Assembly (NCBI GenBank): GCA_024180945.1
Contig: JAKSGN010000007.1
Location: forward strand, 3,472,001 to 3,536,000
Source: Macrophomina tecta
Lineage: Eukaryota; Ascomycota; Dothideomycetes; Botryosphaeriales; Botryosphaeriaceae
Direction: 5' to 3'
Length of the DNA stretch: 64,000 nt
Within the stretch, counting starts at the first letter, position 1. Every line of letters starts with the position of its first letter. A program made the position numbers and the translations under genes. Below the pieces are notes generated by a model, which was not told where the DNA came from, did not search any database, and saw only the letters and a list, made by a program, of their open reading frames with translations. Positions 11,324 through 22,590 of this stretch are shown here, piece by piece.

Positions 11324-12204
11324 CTACCCTCGGGTCTCAACTTCTGAATAGCCGCCACGATTTGAGGTGAAGAAGCATAAACGTAATACAAAGCGAAAGT
11401 ATCCACCGGGCAGATGTGCTATCGAGATTCCCGAGCACCTCTCTCCGCCCGACGACTTCAGGCGTCTTCGCCGCGCCATCATCTCAGCACTCTGCGCAAC
11501 CTCGATGTGCAAAACCACAATCAGTAAGCCTTTGTTCGTGCGCCCTTCATCGGCACGCTCATTGATTCTCACGCATACAAGCTCGAATCCTGCCGTATTA
11601 TCTTTGAACACTCGCCTTAGGCTCAAATACGCTCCGGGCACCAAGTCAAGGCAGAACGTAATACTCTCGGTACTCTTTCCCAGAACTATCTCATGCTTGA
11701 TCAAACTAGAAACTGGGCAAAGAGCTCCTAGGCCATGGTACAGCGTTCCATATCGGTAGCATAGGCGATTTTGCTTGCACCCTCCACGTAGATGTCGAGC
11801 AAGACCTTGCGCTTATCCGAAGTCTATGCCGGATGCACATGCTATCGAGGTACGGAGCGCTTCGCTGGTGCATGCAGCGAGTCATTAGACTTTTTGCGGC
11901 TCCGTTGCGGTCTCTTCCGCTCTCCTGGTGAGATTGAATGCTCGCTATCACCTGAGATATGCTCTTCCGTCTCTCTTCGGCGTTTTCGGCCTCGTCGTCC
12001 ACGCAAATAATCCGAGATTGGCATTTGCTGCAGTTTGGATACATTTTCAGTCGATACGGTTCTTTGAGCTATAACGCTAGCCCTGGTTCCACAGGTGCTC
12101 GTATCTCCAACCGAAGCTACTGAAGCAGAGCGTAGCGGTGGAGAAAATGGAGAATCCTTATGTGCCCTGACGTTGATAACTGCTCTGCTGAAGACAGCAG
12201 TCAA
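11324..12204 (-). pseudogene. Degraded third copy of the AWIGYW family
   Basis: The minus strand carries broken pieces of the same C-terminal domain found in the intact gene at 12981-14938. One frame (about 11707-11826) reads KVLLDIYVEGASKIAYATDM, closely matching RVLLDIYVDGGSSDAYAMDM of the intact copy. It runs into TAG and then TGA within a few codons. A second frame (about 11510-11660) continues the homology with FCLDLVPGAYLSLRRVFKDN against FCLDLISEAHLHPRRVVRDN. A third piece at about 11845-12040 is Arg/Lys/Ser-rich like the linker of the intact gene. No ATG-to-stop gene can be assembled, so this is called a relic. Introns cannot explain both stop codons in a conserved strand. Confidence 0.7.
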
Positions 12205-12980
12205 GACGGCAGTGACCTCGGCACTCTATGCGTCTATGTCCGGGCCGAAGCTGTCCTCGAACCTATTCGACGATTTCCGCGAGGGTATCCATGACGAAGT
12301 CTGCATTCGGTTTCTGATGTTACATGTTTCGCCTGTCCAGTACCAGGCGACCGAAGCTCGTGATTATGATTTCCTGCATGGCTTTTCTGATGTCTTGAAA
12401 ATCGTCTATCGTCATGCCCGACCCCTGAGCTCTTTGCGCCTCCGACTCTTTGAGAACTTGCGAGGCTTGCACGCGCCGCATGGTGATATTTACGGTGGTG
12501 CTGAATGGCGCTTCCAGGCCGTGGTATTGATCTGGAAGTGTAACGCGCGCCGGCTAGGCTAGTAGCTGAGTTGCCTGCCGCCGATGTGGCCTGGTAGCGG
12601 ATAGGACGTTACGCTGGGCGGTGCGGAGACGCGGTGTCGCCACCGAGGGCGGATCACTGCGTACGAGCTGCCGGCGTGCAGCCATCCAGCCGGAAGCAAT
12701 TAAATAGCTTTTATGCTGAGCGAGAGTGTGCGCGAGATGTGAGTCAAAAAAACATTTGCAGGAAACAGAGGGTGTCGGCTACGCTTACTGAATTCGGAAG
12801 ATAGTCAATGTGTAGCTCTCTCACCACGCATTACCAGCCGTTTTCGTCAGAAGTGGGGGATATATCACTAGTTATGAATGAACATAAATTTCGTCCGGAC
12901 ACAGGTTCAGGGGCGCATTTCTTCAGCTATACACGCACTGGCGTTGATTTGCCTATACCTTTGACACCACCATCCAAAAC
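12205..12980. other. Spacer between relic and intact AWIGYW gene
   Basis: The plus strand has a 155-codon frame (12095-12562) with no recognisable protein signal. On the minus strand about 12325-12521 reads as a plausible coding fragment (includes MTIDDFQDIRKAMQEI) that ends in a stop. It may be more of the decayed neighbour. Neither is supported as a gene. Confidence 0.3.
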
Positions 12981-14938
12981 CTACTGATACCGTTCCACCT
13001 GGACGAGCACCTCAATCAATAACTCTTTCATCTCTGGCCGCTTCCTCCAAAGCTCCTCAATTTTCATAAGCAAGACATCATAGCCCGCTGCGTTGTCTCT
13101 GACAACTCGTCTCGGATGGAGATGTGCTTCAGAGATCAGGTCAAGGCAAAATTTCATGGACCTGATACGCTTGCGCCCTCCCTGTCCATCCGAGCCCAAC
13201 TCATCTCTGACCTCCTCCGAGACTTTTGCGAACAACTCTTTCACCGTCCCACAACGCGCCATATCCATGGCGTAGGCATCACTACTACCACCGTCTACGT
13301 ATATGTCAAGTAGCACTCGGCGGTGGGCATGAGCTGTCTGCGGAGGAGGCGGAGGGCCGCCGGCGGCAGCGGCTGCAGAAGCCTGTTCTACAGGTTGGCG
13401 GATCGGCAGCGAAGCCTCGTGGGATGCCTCACGCTGCGGCGACTGTCGTGGGCCACCGTGCCGAATCTGCTGCTCGTCCCTGCGGAGTCTCTCCTCTTCC
13501 ACCACCTGGTCCGCATTCGGGATTGCGGGCCCGGAGGCGGCATCTGCATCTGCTTCGCTCTCCTCATCGCCCAGGTCCACGTATGGCTTGCGGTAGCCCT
13601 TCCGCTCTTGCCACATTTGGAGGTTGACGGGCGCGGCATTTGCGCCGGATATCGTGCATCGCTGCAGCTTCGGCGCCTTCGGTGGTGGAACGCCCTCGTT
13701 CTCGTGAGCGGCTCTGCTCTCTTGGTCGATTGGGCGCTTCGGAGCTGCTCTGGGCTCGCTCGATGCGTCTACTCCTGCGACCGCGCTGGGCTGCGATGGC
13801 TTCGTCCGCTCGGGAGCTTCGGTAGCTGGGGTGTTGCTCGCTCTGGCTGGAATCATGTTTGGAAACGATTTTCTCGAGCGTGCAGCCGGCTCGGGCGTTC
13901 CTTCAGGCCCAGTTTCATTCACGGTGTTCCTTTTTGTAATCGCAGCGAGTACCGCAGCTGCTTGGTGAAGCTGTTCTGCGTCGGGGAGTGACGACGGAAT
14001 ATCGGGCCGCGCTGTCTCAGATCTTTCCCATTGTGCCGGTTTGTGCGTTCGAGGAAAGTCTGCATAGTATATTTGGCGTCGGTAGTCGAAGATTGTAGGC
14101 CTTTGCGTAGACTGTGTTGGCGAAGGCCGCTGATCTGTCTCTCCAGATGGTGGATGGGCAATGTGCCCGTCGAGGCCTTCATCCAGGTCTATGTCATCAG
14201 ACCGGGGGCTGGGGAAGCTTCTTTCGCCCGTGTTCGGTTCTATGTACGAAATGTTATTTGTTTGCCTTGTTATCTTGATCGCTGGTAATCACCTTCTACT
14301 TGCCTACCGGAATGGGCTGATGCATTGCGGCGAAGCTTTTTCGACATGCCCTTCGGCTTGCGTATGCAAAGGAAGTAATCTTCGGAGTAGCTCTTCTCAT
14401 CTCTCATCAAGTATGTGTACTTTTCGTACGCCCCATGTTTAATGACGTTTGTTTTCTTTTCTTTAGCAAAGAGAGCAAAGACATCTCTTTCTTCTTCGCC
14501 ATCACGGGCCCTGAACCTGTATGCCCAGGCCTGAATTATCAGCGCAAGCGAATAATTGCGGGAGCGGCGGGTCTTTACCGAGGTATCCGATCTGGCGGGG
14601 ATAGAAATGAGCGTCGGGGTGGAATTATCTGGGCTGTTACTTGCATACTGTTTCCTCCATACCCCGTTCGTTTTCTGCTGGAATGGCGGCACATCCGCTG
14701 GCTCGATTGAGTTATACCGAGTCTCCACTAACAGTTTGTAGGACGAAGGCATCCCAGGAAATTTATTCGCCCAGGGACCTGCAGGGTCTTCGCCACCTCT
14801 TTCGTCCCAATAGCCTATCCAAGCACTTTTCATGAGGGTGTCATTCATGAATCCTGCCCGAGACTTGACATCCTTCCTGGCTTGGCTGGTGCCGTTCGGT
14901 GGCTGGTAAGGTGGATCATAGTTCTTGGGAGGCGTCAT
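12981..14938 (-). CDS. Uncharacterised fungal protein, AWIGYW family, copy A
   Basis: Three exons on the minus strand: 14938-14579, 14530-14308 and 14239-12981, about 613 residues. The first intron is 48 nt and frame-neutral; the second (GTAGGC donor, CATAG acceptor) is needed to keep the frame open. The N-terminal domain has AWIGYW at residues 39-44, then a PWxxK motif and SIEP, and further on a DVFALFAKEKK segment. The middle is long, Pro/Ala/Glu-rich and disordered. The last 115 residues look like a compact alpha/beta domain (VLLDIYVDGG, RIRSMKFCLDL, VVRDNAAGYDVLLMKI), reminiscent of the C-terminal domain seen in many uncharacterised fungal proteins; I cannot name it with certainty. No signal peptide or membrane span. 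Copy B at 16.4-18.1 kb matches its N-terminal half, and the relic at 11.3 kb matches its end. Confidence 0.7.
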
Positions 14939-16392
14939 CAGGAGACCTTGAGTCTCCCAGGATACTGCTGGCAATTATGAGCAACAGGGAACTCAACACG
15001 CAAAGGCGCATTCGGCAGAATCTGGCGCCGGTGGATATCAACTGGAAAGGCCGAGTTCTGGTGATTGCATCAAATCAAAAACACAAAAGTCCTCAAGCAA
15101 AGATTTTATACCTGTTATGCCATAGCTTTTTGCAACAGTCTACGGGAGATCATTGCCGTTCTTGAAATTCTCACTGCGGATTCCATGGCAGGGCATTTGC
15201 GGCACAGCTGCGTGGGGGCAGCGCTCGGCTTGGCTCCGTCATACTGAAGATGATTTGTCAACCCGGTCTGATGGACAACTCACATAACTTGAGACCATGA
15301 TGGAAACACCGCGCGAATTTGGTTTTCGAGTTCTGGAAGATGACCACAGGTCTGTGATAGCATGCTGTTGCCTGAAGTTTGCAGAGCAAAGTGGCACATG
15401 ACCTATCCCCACCGGAGTACCCGAGCGATGTCTGGTCAATCAGCCGCGGGAACAGACACCGTAGGTGTTACTGGTTCCATTAACAAGAGTGAAGGTTTGA
15501 ATTTATCCAATCAATCGAATCCTTGGCTGCGTTGGTGGCAAGAACGCAAACAGACAGTGGAGTCCAGGTGTTTCAACGTACAAGCATAGGGGCTCGGGAA
15601 TACATCCAATTGGACAGCTGTTCTGCGGTCACACAATTCTATGCAAGGATTCTTGCAGCTACAAAAATTGACTAGATATGACGCGAAGGGGAGGGGGTGG
15701 AGGGAGGTATTTGATGGATTTTGAATTCAGAGGTGCTGGAGAAGGATATCATTCTTCATCCGCGGATTCAAGAAGAATGCGCTAGACCCACGAGTTACCT
15801 TCGGTATGCTATTATGTCTAATCTATGTAATACAATGGATGAAAACGACACTCATCGCTTGTTATGCTCTCGATCTGATTTTGCTGCGAAATCCGAGTGG
15901 CCAGATTGGCGCTTAACGCGGCGAGCCGAACGGAGCAGCAACAACTTGGCGCCCGAGTCCCGGCCAAGGTGGCTGGTTAAAGTCCAGCATTTACCATGAT
16001 GTGTATTAATAGATTTGATTATTATTATTATTATTCAATAAGCCAAAAATGGTCTACTAAATGTGCCCGCCTGCAGGCAATCATGCCGTTCCAACATCAC
16101 CCTGACCCTACGTATATGTACCCAACGGAACCGGTCAGAGCTTTAAATATACCTGAAGCACAATTTCACCCGTAAATCCTACCAGGAAATCCCCGATGCA
16201 CCTCATCGCATAGCGAAAACCGCTGCCGTCACCCCGGCAAATGAAAACAGGTCCGTACTCCTTTTCAAACACATTATAAACGCGAAAGGAATAATCCTAT
16301 GGTGATGTTCCGGGCCCGCACACTGTCAGTTTTGCGGAACAAATCTTCTACAGTGCGGCACAATCGAGGTTGATGCTTCAAACGTCCTTGAC
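14939..16392. other. Spacer between AWIGYW copies A and B
   Basis: No supported gene. An (ATT)n microsatellite runs at about 16017-16036. Short open frames are present but carry no protein signature. Confidence 0.45.
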
Positions 16393-18054
16393 TCAGTTTG
16401 TGAGCTTGAGCACCAGCACGACCCTCCGCGCTTCGCTGACAGAGAGGTGGATGCCGTTTTGAGTGCCCAAGAATGACAGGGCGAAGCTGATGTTCGCGGT
16501 GTTGGCCTTTCCTCTTGTGCGCTTTACAGGCCCGCCACGAGGAGCTGGCTCGGGCCGGCGCTCGGTAACAGGTCGCGCGTCATCCTTGGTAGGCATTTGC
16601 TGCCCTCCGGCTTCTCGTTTACCGCATGCCATTCACGGAAGCTGCTGATGATTCTGCTGCTGGTAGCCAGCCCCGAATACCGGGTTCGGTGGCGCAGGAG
16701 GTCAGACCGGCTCTACCCGAGCCGGATCAGGTTGAGCCTCAGTGGGCTGCTGTGCACTGGTCCGTTCCAGGTCTGTTTCTCGGAAGCCGTTTCTTGCCGT
16801 TTTGGCGAGGACCCGGCAAGCGCATCAAACACGGGATGTCCCGGGTAGTAGTAATTGGGCGCAGAGTCGTCATTAGACACTGGCGAGCCTAAGATGACGT
16901 GGGTGGAGCCGCCTGCGTCTTGAACTCCCCACGACGGGCTACAGCTACTTGCCGGAACATCTGAAGTTGATACGCTGGTTGATGGAGAGCTGTCCTGTTG
17001 CACTTTGGTGTCTAGTCGAGGCTTCTTCGACGTGGCGTCCTGAGGCAGCCCGTCAGATTCTTGGACATCTGAGCCGCAGGGTTCTCTGGAGCGCTTCCTG
17101 ACTGTGCCCTCGCCAGATTGTTCACACATCAAGGGGCAATTTTCTTTGGTGGTTACATCAACCGAAGCATGATTAGTCGGCATTGAAGCGTGCGTGAGAG
17201 CAGCCAAGGGTTGAGGCCCAACAGGTTGTGCCTGTCCAAATCCTGATGAAGGAGGCGGTGGTGAAGGAGTTGATAAGGTGTGTACCGGCGACGAAGCGTT
17301 CGCATCTTCAGAAATTTGCTCGGTGACTTGGGCAAATTTCTTTTTGCCCGGATACTTCGCGCCCGCCAAAATGGGGGGTTCAGGCAATTTATAGGCTCCT
17401 GTCCCTGCCGAATTGTTCAGTGGCTTCTACGCGGTAACTGAGGCCATGACTTACCAGCATCCCGCCCATCCATATTCGCATCCTGATAAGGCCGATGGCT
17501 CTTCAGATCGACGATCAATTTATATTCGTTTAAGAGCGTTTCCTCGTCCCTCGACAGAAATTTGTAGTAGTCTTTACCGTCTCTATGCAGATACTTGGAC
17601 AGTATGGCAAACACGTGGCTTCCTTTTTCTCCGAAGCCGTATACACAGACCTAATCTCCCGATTAATTCGCAAGGCCCATGGGCAATCAGAACGGGCACT
17701 TACAGATTTAGTCTGATTCCAAGGGACCAGCTCGATCTTGCCACAGCCAGGGCCACTGATCTTTATTGGCAACCTCATATGCTCGAAGCGGCCCTGTCGC
17801 ACCGGCACCGGGCTTTTGGGTTCAATGGAGTCAAGCATCCTTGGCCTTTTGCGCACGAGCTCAAGATAAGAGGCGCGGCCGAAGCATTTCCGCTCCCATG
17901 GTGTATCTTTGGTGACGGGCGCGTTGGCGCCCCAGTACCCAATCCACGCTCTCTCCACCAAATGCTTGTGCAAGCGCGTGTAAGGGTGCTCCACCGACAT
18001 ATCGACGAGCGCACTAGGTCTCAAATTCTGGGCGCTGCTGGCAGAAGATGCCAT
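16393..18054 (-). CDS. Uncharacterised fungal protein, AWIGYW family, copy B
   Basis: Paralogue of copy A in the same orientation. Well-supported exons are 18054-17704, 17650-17455 and 17398 to about 16717. Splicing removes GTAAGT introns and restores KGSHVFAILSKYLHRDGKD, the counterpart of the DVFALFAKEKK region of copy A. AWIGYW lies at residues 36-41, PWERK and SIEP follow with the same spacing as copy A, and the middle is a Ser/Pro-rich disordered region. The join to the last reading frame (about 16632-16393, ending VVLVLKLTN) could not be placed with matching phase. The C-terminal end is therefore uncertain: there may be an unusual intron or a frameshift, and the domain seen in copy A is not clearly present. 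Function unknown. Confidence 0.6.
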
Positions 18055-18651
18055 GCTCACTCTGGCGATGATTGCACATTGGAAACATCTTGAGGCCTAC
18101 AAGCACCCTCTTATGTAGGGGGGATTGCGGCACGCGCGGCCAAATCGAGACACTGAGAAGCGCCGAGAGTACTGAGTGAATGAGGTTCCATTGTTCCGGG
18201 ATATGGATCCTTCGTGATATTGGCCAGAGGCACAGCCGGAAGCGGAACGAGTGGCCCGGAAGCGACCTCTGACTCGTCACTCAACATCGTTGGATGGTGT
18301 GGCGCAGCAACAAGCGAGAGTGCTCTGGATTGGCTGGATAAGGCGCCTAAACGACCGCAATAATTAAAAAAAAAAAAAAAAAAAAACACGGTGATCCCGC
18401 GCGTCTATGCCGGGGAGACGCGGAACATACAGTCACGGTGCCGGTGCCCGACCATCTCACAGTGGGGCCTCGATCTTCTCCAGCGGCTCGATGTCACGAC
18501 GCGGGCCACGTCGGACGGCTCTCCGCTACCTTCGCGGCTCTTTGGACCGTCCGTCCCTTTTCCTGCCCTGCCTCAACCCTGGTTTTTCCGTCCCAGTGGT
18601 TCGTGCTATTGCCAGGCAGCAGCCGAGCAGCCCTTCCCACGCACCGGCCGC
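18055..18651. other. Intergenic region with poly(A) run
   Basis: Contains an uninterrupted A run at about 18365-18386 and no supported gene. The cyclase gene ends at 18652, transcribed toward this region. Confidence 0.45.
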
Positions 18652-19820
18652 TTAGAAGATGGCCAGAGCATTCGGTGGTGACCCGATCAGCGCCGGCACG
18701 TGCAGCGGCGCAGACGTGAGCATGAAGCTGTACCGCCCCGATTGCTTGCAATGCGCTGCGAGAGCCTTGAGATCCCACATTTCGCCAATCGACAGGCCGA
18801 AAAGACCGAGGAAATACTGGTGCAAGACTTGCCGGTCACTACGTCAGCATTCAGACTTCCCCATCAAGGAACCCCGACATACCCAAGTCTTTCGCAAGGT
18901 CCCAGGCCTTCTCGGGAGAGTCTGGATCGGGGCCAACTGCCTCGAAAGCCGCTGAATCCCCCGCGACCGCAGCGAAGTGGTTATCCCACACCCACTTCGC
19001 CGCCTCAACCGTGCCCTCGACTCCAGACAGTGACCCGGCCATGAGCTGCTGCAGCTGCTCTTCCATGCTCTTACCCTCCATGGCCTCCGTATATCCCGTC
19101 CGCACGATCAAAACATCCCCACGCCTAAACCCCACGCCCTGATGCCTCGCCACCTCTTCCAGCTCCGCCACACGAATCCTCCTCCCGCTGAACGGCGACC
19201 ACTGGATGCCTTTCTCCTCCGCATACCCCTTGTAATCAATCAGCACACCGCGTCCAACAAGCCCACCGCGCGCATGCCAATGATCCAGCGTCGGCAGCGC
19301 GTTTTCCGCCGTGGTCGCAGCCGCGGCCGCCGCCGACAACGCATCGGCGGTGCACTGCGCGCCGTTGTACGAGCGGCGGGACGGCTGGTGCGCGAAGTGG
19401 CAGAGGCTGTCCCACTGGCTGCTGCACTGCGTGTTGAACTCGAGCACGTCGTCCCAGCCGTCGGCGCCGGGGCTGGTGCCCGCATCGTGCAGGCTCTGGT
19501 GCGTGTGCACGGGCGGCGCGCGGCCGGGGAAGGGGACCTTGATGCTGTTGAGAGGCCAGCTGGATGGCGTCAGAGGGACGATGGCCGTTCGCAGACGCGA
19601 TGGGATGAGCGGCGGGGTGTACGCACTTGAGCGAGATGGAGACGCCTTCTTTCACCTCCGTGGCAGCGGCTCTGACGATGTCCGGCGTGAGTAGGTTGAG
19701 GGTGCCGAGGACGTCCGTCTTGCCGTCCTTGTCGAAGACGCCCCAAGCGCAGCCCTGCGGCATGCCCTCGACCGGCGGGAGGTCGTCGAAATCGGGCGTC
19801 TGGAGCTCGGTGTTACCCAT
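18652..19820 (-). CDS. Cyclase / kynurenine formamidase-like metal-dependent hydrolase
   Basis: Three exons on the minus strand: 19820-19627, 19559-18883 and 18827-18652, about 348 residues. Splicing gives SISLNWPLNSIKVPFPGR, the standard family passage. The second intron (GTATGT donor) restores the C terminus LHQYFLGLFGLSIGEMWDL...GSPPNALAIF. The fold and the motif QWDSLCHF place it in the PF04199 cyclase superfamily, which includes Mn/Zn-dependent amidohydrolases such as kynurenine formamidase. The substrate of this fungal subgroup is not known. The usual metal-motif region HxGTHxD reads TQCSSQWD here, as is common in the fungal branch. No signal peptide. It is transcribed divergently from the decayed Baeyer-Villiger monooxygenase at 20535, so the two probably once worked in one pathway. 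Confidence 0.82.
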
Positions 19821-20534
19821 AATGTACGGTTTCGGTGCGCTACGGGATGCGATGCATATGCGAAGAGAGCGTGGCCTGGTGATGGCCTCCTCTTATTTAC
19901 CCTCAGCAACACCCGACCCGTGCGGCCGGTGGCGAAGCTGTAGCCTAAAGGCGGCGGCTGCGGCAGTCGTTCGATCAAGTGTGGTCCTACGAACATCCTC
20001 ATTGGCCTCCGTTCCGGCATACTTGCGAACTGAGGCAGCAGACGTACATACATACGGCGTTGCCTTGGCAACGTGGCAACCCTTTACCCCGCCCGCCACT
20101 CATTCGCCTAAAAGCCCCGACCTGCTTCTTCCCTATATAATGCGGTCCTGTTAGCGTCCGCGTGCGCTCCCGCTCCGCCTAGCACGACCAGCTTGTGCCT
20201 CTGGAAGGAAAATGCAACCGATCATTCACAGTCAGACCTCAGGACACCCAACATGCCTTGCTGCTTTGATTGGGAGCCGTCGACCCCGGATGAGGGGTTC
20301 TGTAAGCTTGCCTTCTCCCTCGGACGCGGTCTGCTCTGCCCGATATAGCATGTAGAGAACCCCTCTTCCTTCCAGAACCAGTCCCACGTCAGCAAAGTAC
20401 ATCGACGGCATATATGGCTTGATTGCGGATATAAGAGCCGGTTTGCGGGGTATGGGAAAGTGCTGCACATTTTTGGGCACGGAACCCAGGCCTTCCATCT
20501 GCACTTGCTCTTTCGTTTAGTTTAACAATCCAGA
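19821..20534. promoter_or_regulatory. Divergent promoter between cyclase and monooxygenase pseudogene
   Basis: 714 bp separate the two divergent start codons. A TATA-like CTATATAA lies at about 20132-20139. No coding signal of its own; shared regulation of the pair is an inference from the arrangement. Confidence 0.4.
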
Positions 20535-22314
20535 ATGGTTGGTTCGGTATGCCCTGAGGTGCAGGAGGTCAAGCCGGACCCGAAGACGTTGCAGAAGTAC
20601 CAGGAGGAGCGCAACAAGCGCTTCCGTCAGGACGGTTTGGCCCAATTCATCGATCTCGACAAGACTGAACGCTTCAAGTACCTCAATGAAGACCCGTTCG
20701 TCGACCATGACGCGCTGAATTCCCAAGAAGCCGTGCTCAAGGATGGTTCTGAATGCCAGGTCCTCATCTACGGCGCCGGGTGCGGCGGCCTCGTCCTTGC
20801 CGTCCGCCTCATCCAAGCCGGTTTCCGGGCCGAGGACATCGTAATCGTGGACACGGCTGGCGGGTACTGTGGGACATGGTACTGGAACAGGTACCCAGGA
20901 CTGATGTGTGACATCGAGAGCTACGTCTACATGCCGCTGCTGGAGGAGGCGGGATACATGCCCAAGCACAAGTACGCCTACCAGCCAGAGCTTCGCGCCC
21001 CCGCCGACCGCATCGCCGAGCAGTGGCACCTGCAAGCCCTCCTCCGGACCAAGGTCGACAGCCAGATCTGGGACGAGGGCAGGAAGCAGTGGAGCCTCGG
21101 CCTCACCGAGAACAGAGGCCCCGGTAAGGGGAAGCAGAACCTGCAGATACATGCCAACTTTGTCGTCATGACCGGTGGACTCCTGCCCGTCCCGCATATC
21201 CCCAAGCTCGACGGCCTGGAAGACTTTAAGGGTGAGCACTTCCATACTGCACGTTGGAACTGGAACATCTCAGGTCAGCACGCCCCCCGCCTCCCTCCCT
21301 CCCTCCCTCCCTCCCTCCCTCCCTTCTAAACCCTCCACGCAGGCGGCTCCGAGCATGACCAACGCCTCATCAACCTACACAACAAAACCGTAGGCCTGAT
21401 CGGCACTGGCGCCACCGCGGTCCAGCTCATCCCCGAGCTGGCCAAATATGCCAAGCAACTGCACGTCTTCCAACGCACGCCCTCGTCCTGCGACACACGC
21501 CACCACGCGCCGCGACTGGGCCGCCATCACCGCCAACAACACCCGCGGCTGGCACGACGCGCGCAGCCACAACTTCAACCAACACGTGCGGCACGAAGCG
21601 CCCGCCGGGCGTCGCCAACCTGGTCGACGACGGCTGGACGCGCATGCCGGGCTACCTGACGGTGCTGGGCAACTGCGGCGAGCCTGCAGGCGTGGTACGC
21701 GTGCTGGTGCAAGCGGCCGTGCTTCCACGACGAGTTCCTGCCCGCCTTCAACCGGCCCAACGTGCGCCTCGTCGACACGCACGGCCGCCGATGCCGGGCA
21801 GTCCGGCGCTGCATGCGAACGTGAAGGTGGTGGGGAGGGAGGGGCTGGGTGTGGATGCGAAGTGGGAGAGGGTGGGCGCGGCGACGCTGCATGGCGTCGT
21901 GGCGAATGGGTTTCCGAATTGCTTTGTCGGGAGCCCGACGCAGACGGGGTTGGCGCCGAATGCGGTCGCGGTCATTGATTTTGTGGCGAGGCATACCGCG
22001 TACATTATTGAGGAGGCGCGAAAGAGGGCGGGTGGGGCGGAGAAGTTTGCGGTGCAGGCGACGCGCGAGGCGGAGGAAGCGTGGGCGACGGAAAGCGCGA
22101 TGAGGGCTGGTTGGTTTGCGCCGTTGGTGGGGTGCAAACGCCCCGCTACTTGAATAAGGAGGGCTTGATGGATAAGATGGTCGAGTTGAGTCCCGAGGAG
22201 CAGTTCAAGCAGGGGAGGGCAGCGCATTGGGGCGGTGGGTGGGTGGACTATACTGAGAGGATTATGAGATGGAAGGAGGACGGCGGGTTGAAGGGGTTGG
22301 AGGTTTGGACTTGA
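20535..22314 (+). pseudogene. Baeyer-Villiger-type flavin monooxygenase, frameshifted
   Basis: The first exon (20535-21273, 246 codons) is clean. It has the FAD-binding YGAGCGGL, the family motif GTWYWNRYPG, and the BVMO fingerprint FxGxxxHxxxW (FKGEHFHTARW). A 69-nt intron with a long CCCT repeat follows. The next exon starts well with VGLIGTGATAVQLIPEL and VFQRTPSSCD, then the homology hops between frames: RDWAAITANN (about 21516), VANLVDDGWTRMPGY (about 21612), [20 protein letters not shown] (about 21695), GVVANGFPNCFVGSPTQTGL (about 21896) and finally RYLNKEGLMDKM (about 22140). At least four frame changes occur. Two conserved stretches of roughly 25-40 residues are missing. Intact relatives oxidise ketones to esters with NADPH and FAD, often in secondary metabolism. 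This copy cannot make a full enzyme. Confidence 0.87.
21290..21327. repeat. (CCCT)n microsatellite inside the monooxygenase intron
   Basis: About nine CCCT units fill the middle of the intron at 21274-21342 of the monooxygenase pseudogene. It also forms the polypyrimidine tract before the acceptor. Confidence 0.85.
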
Positions 22315-22590
22315 TACCGGATGGACGGGCTGCGGGATTGATGGCTTTTGTGGATTTGGGCTACGATTTCTATTTTGGGCACGTAACAGAGGAAGATTCC
22401 GAGTTTTCAGGAAATGGATGGGTAGTAGGACTCTTTCATTCACGCTTTTTCAAAGATTTAAGTGGCTGGCATTATGAGACATGATTATCTAAGCGTAATT
22501 AAGACCTATGAAAATAGAACTCGACAAACCGAAGCATTCAACTAGTGCCCTGTTTCCATCCAAAAGGTCGCAGACTCAGTATCGGTGGAC

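Noticed and set aside
12095..12562. 155-codon plus-strand frame
   Set aside because: No domain or signal; the opposite strand reads at least as well and belongs to the decayed AWIGYW area.
20535..22314. Reading the monooxygenase as an intact gene with many introns
   Set aside because: The frame changes fall within conserved motifs without GT-AG pairs at suitable spacing, and conserved residues are missing.
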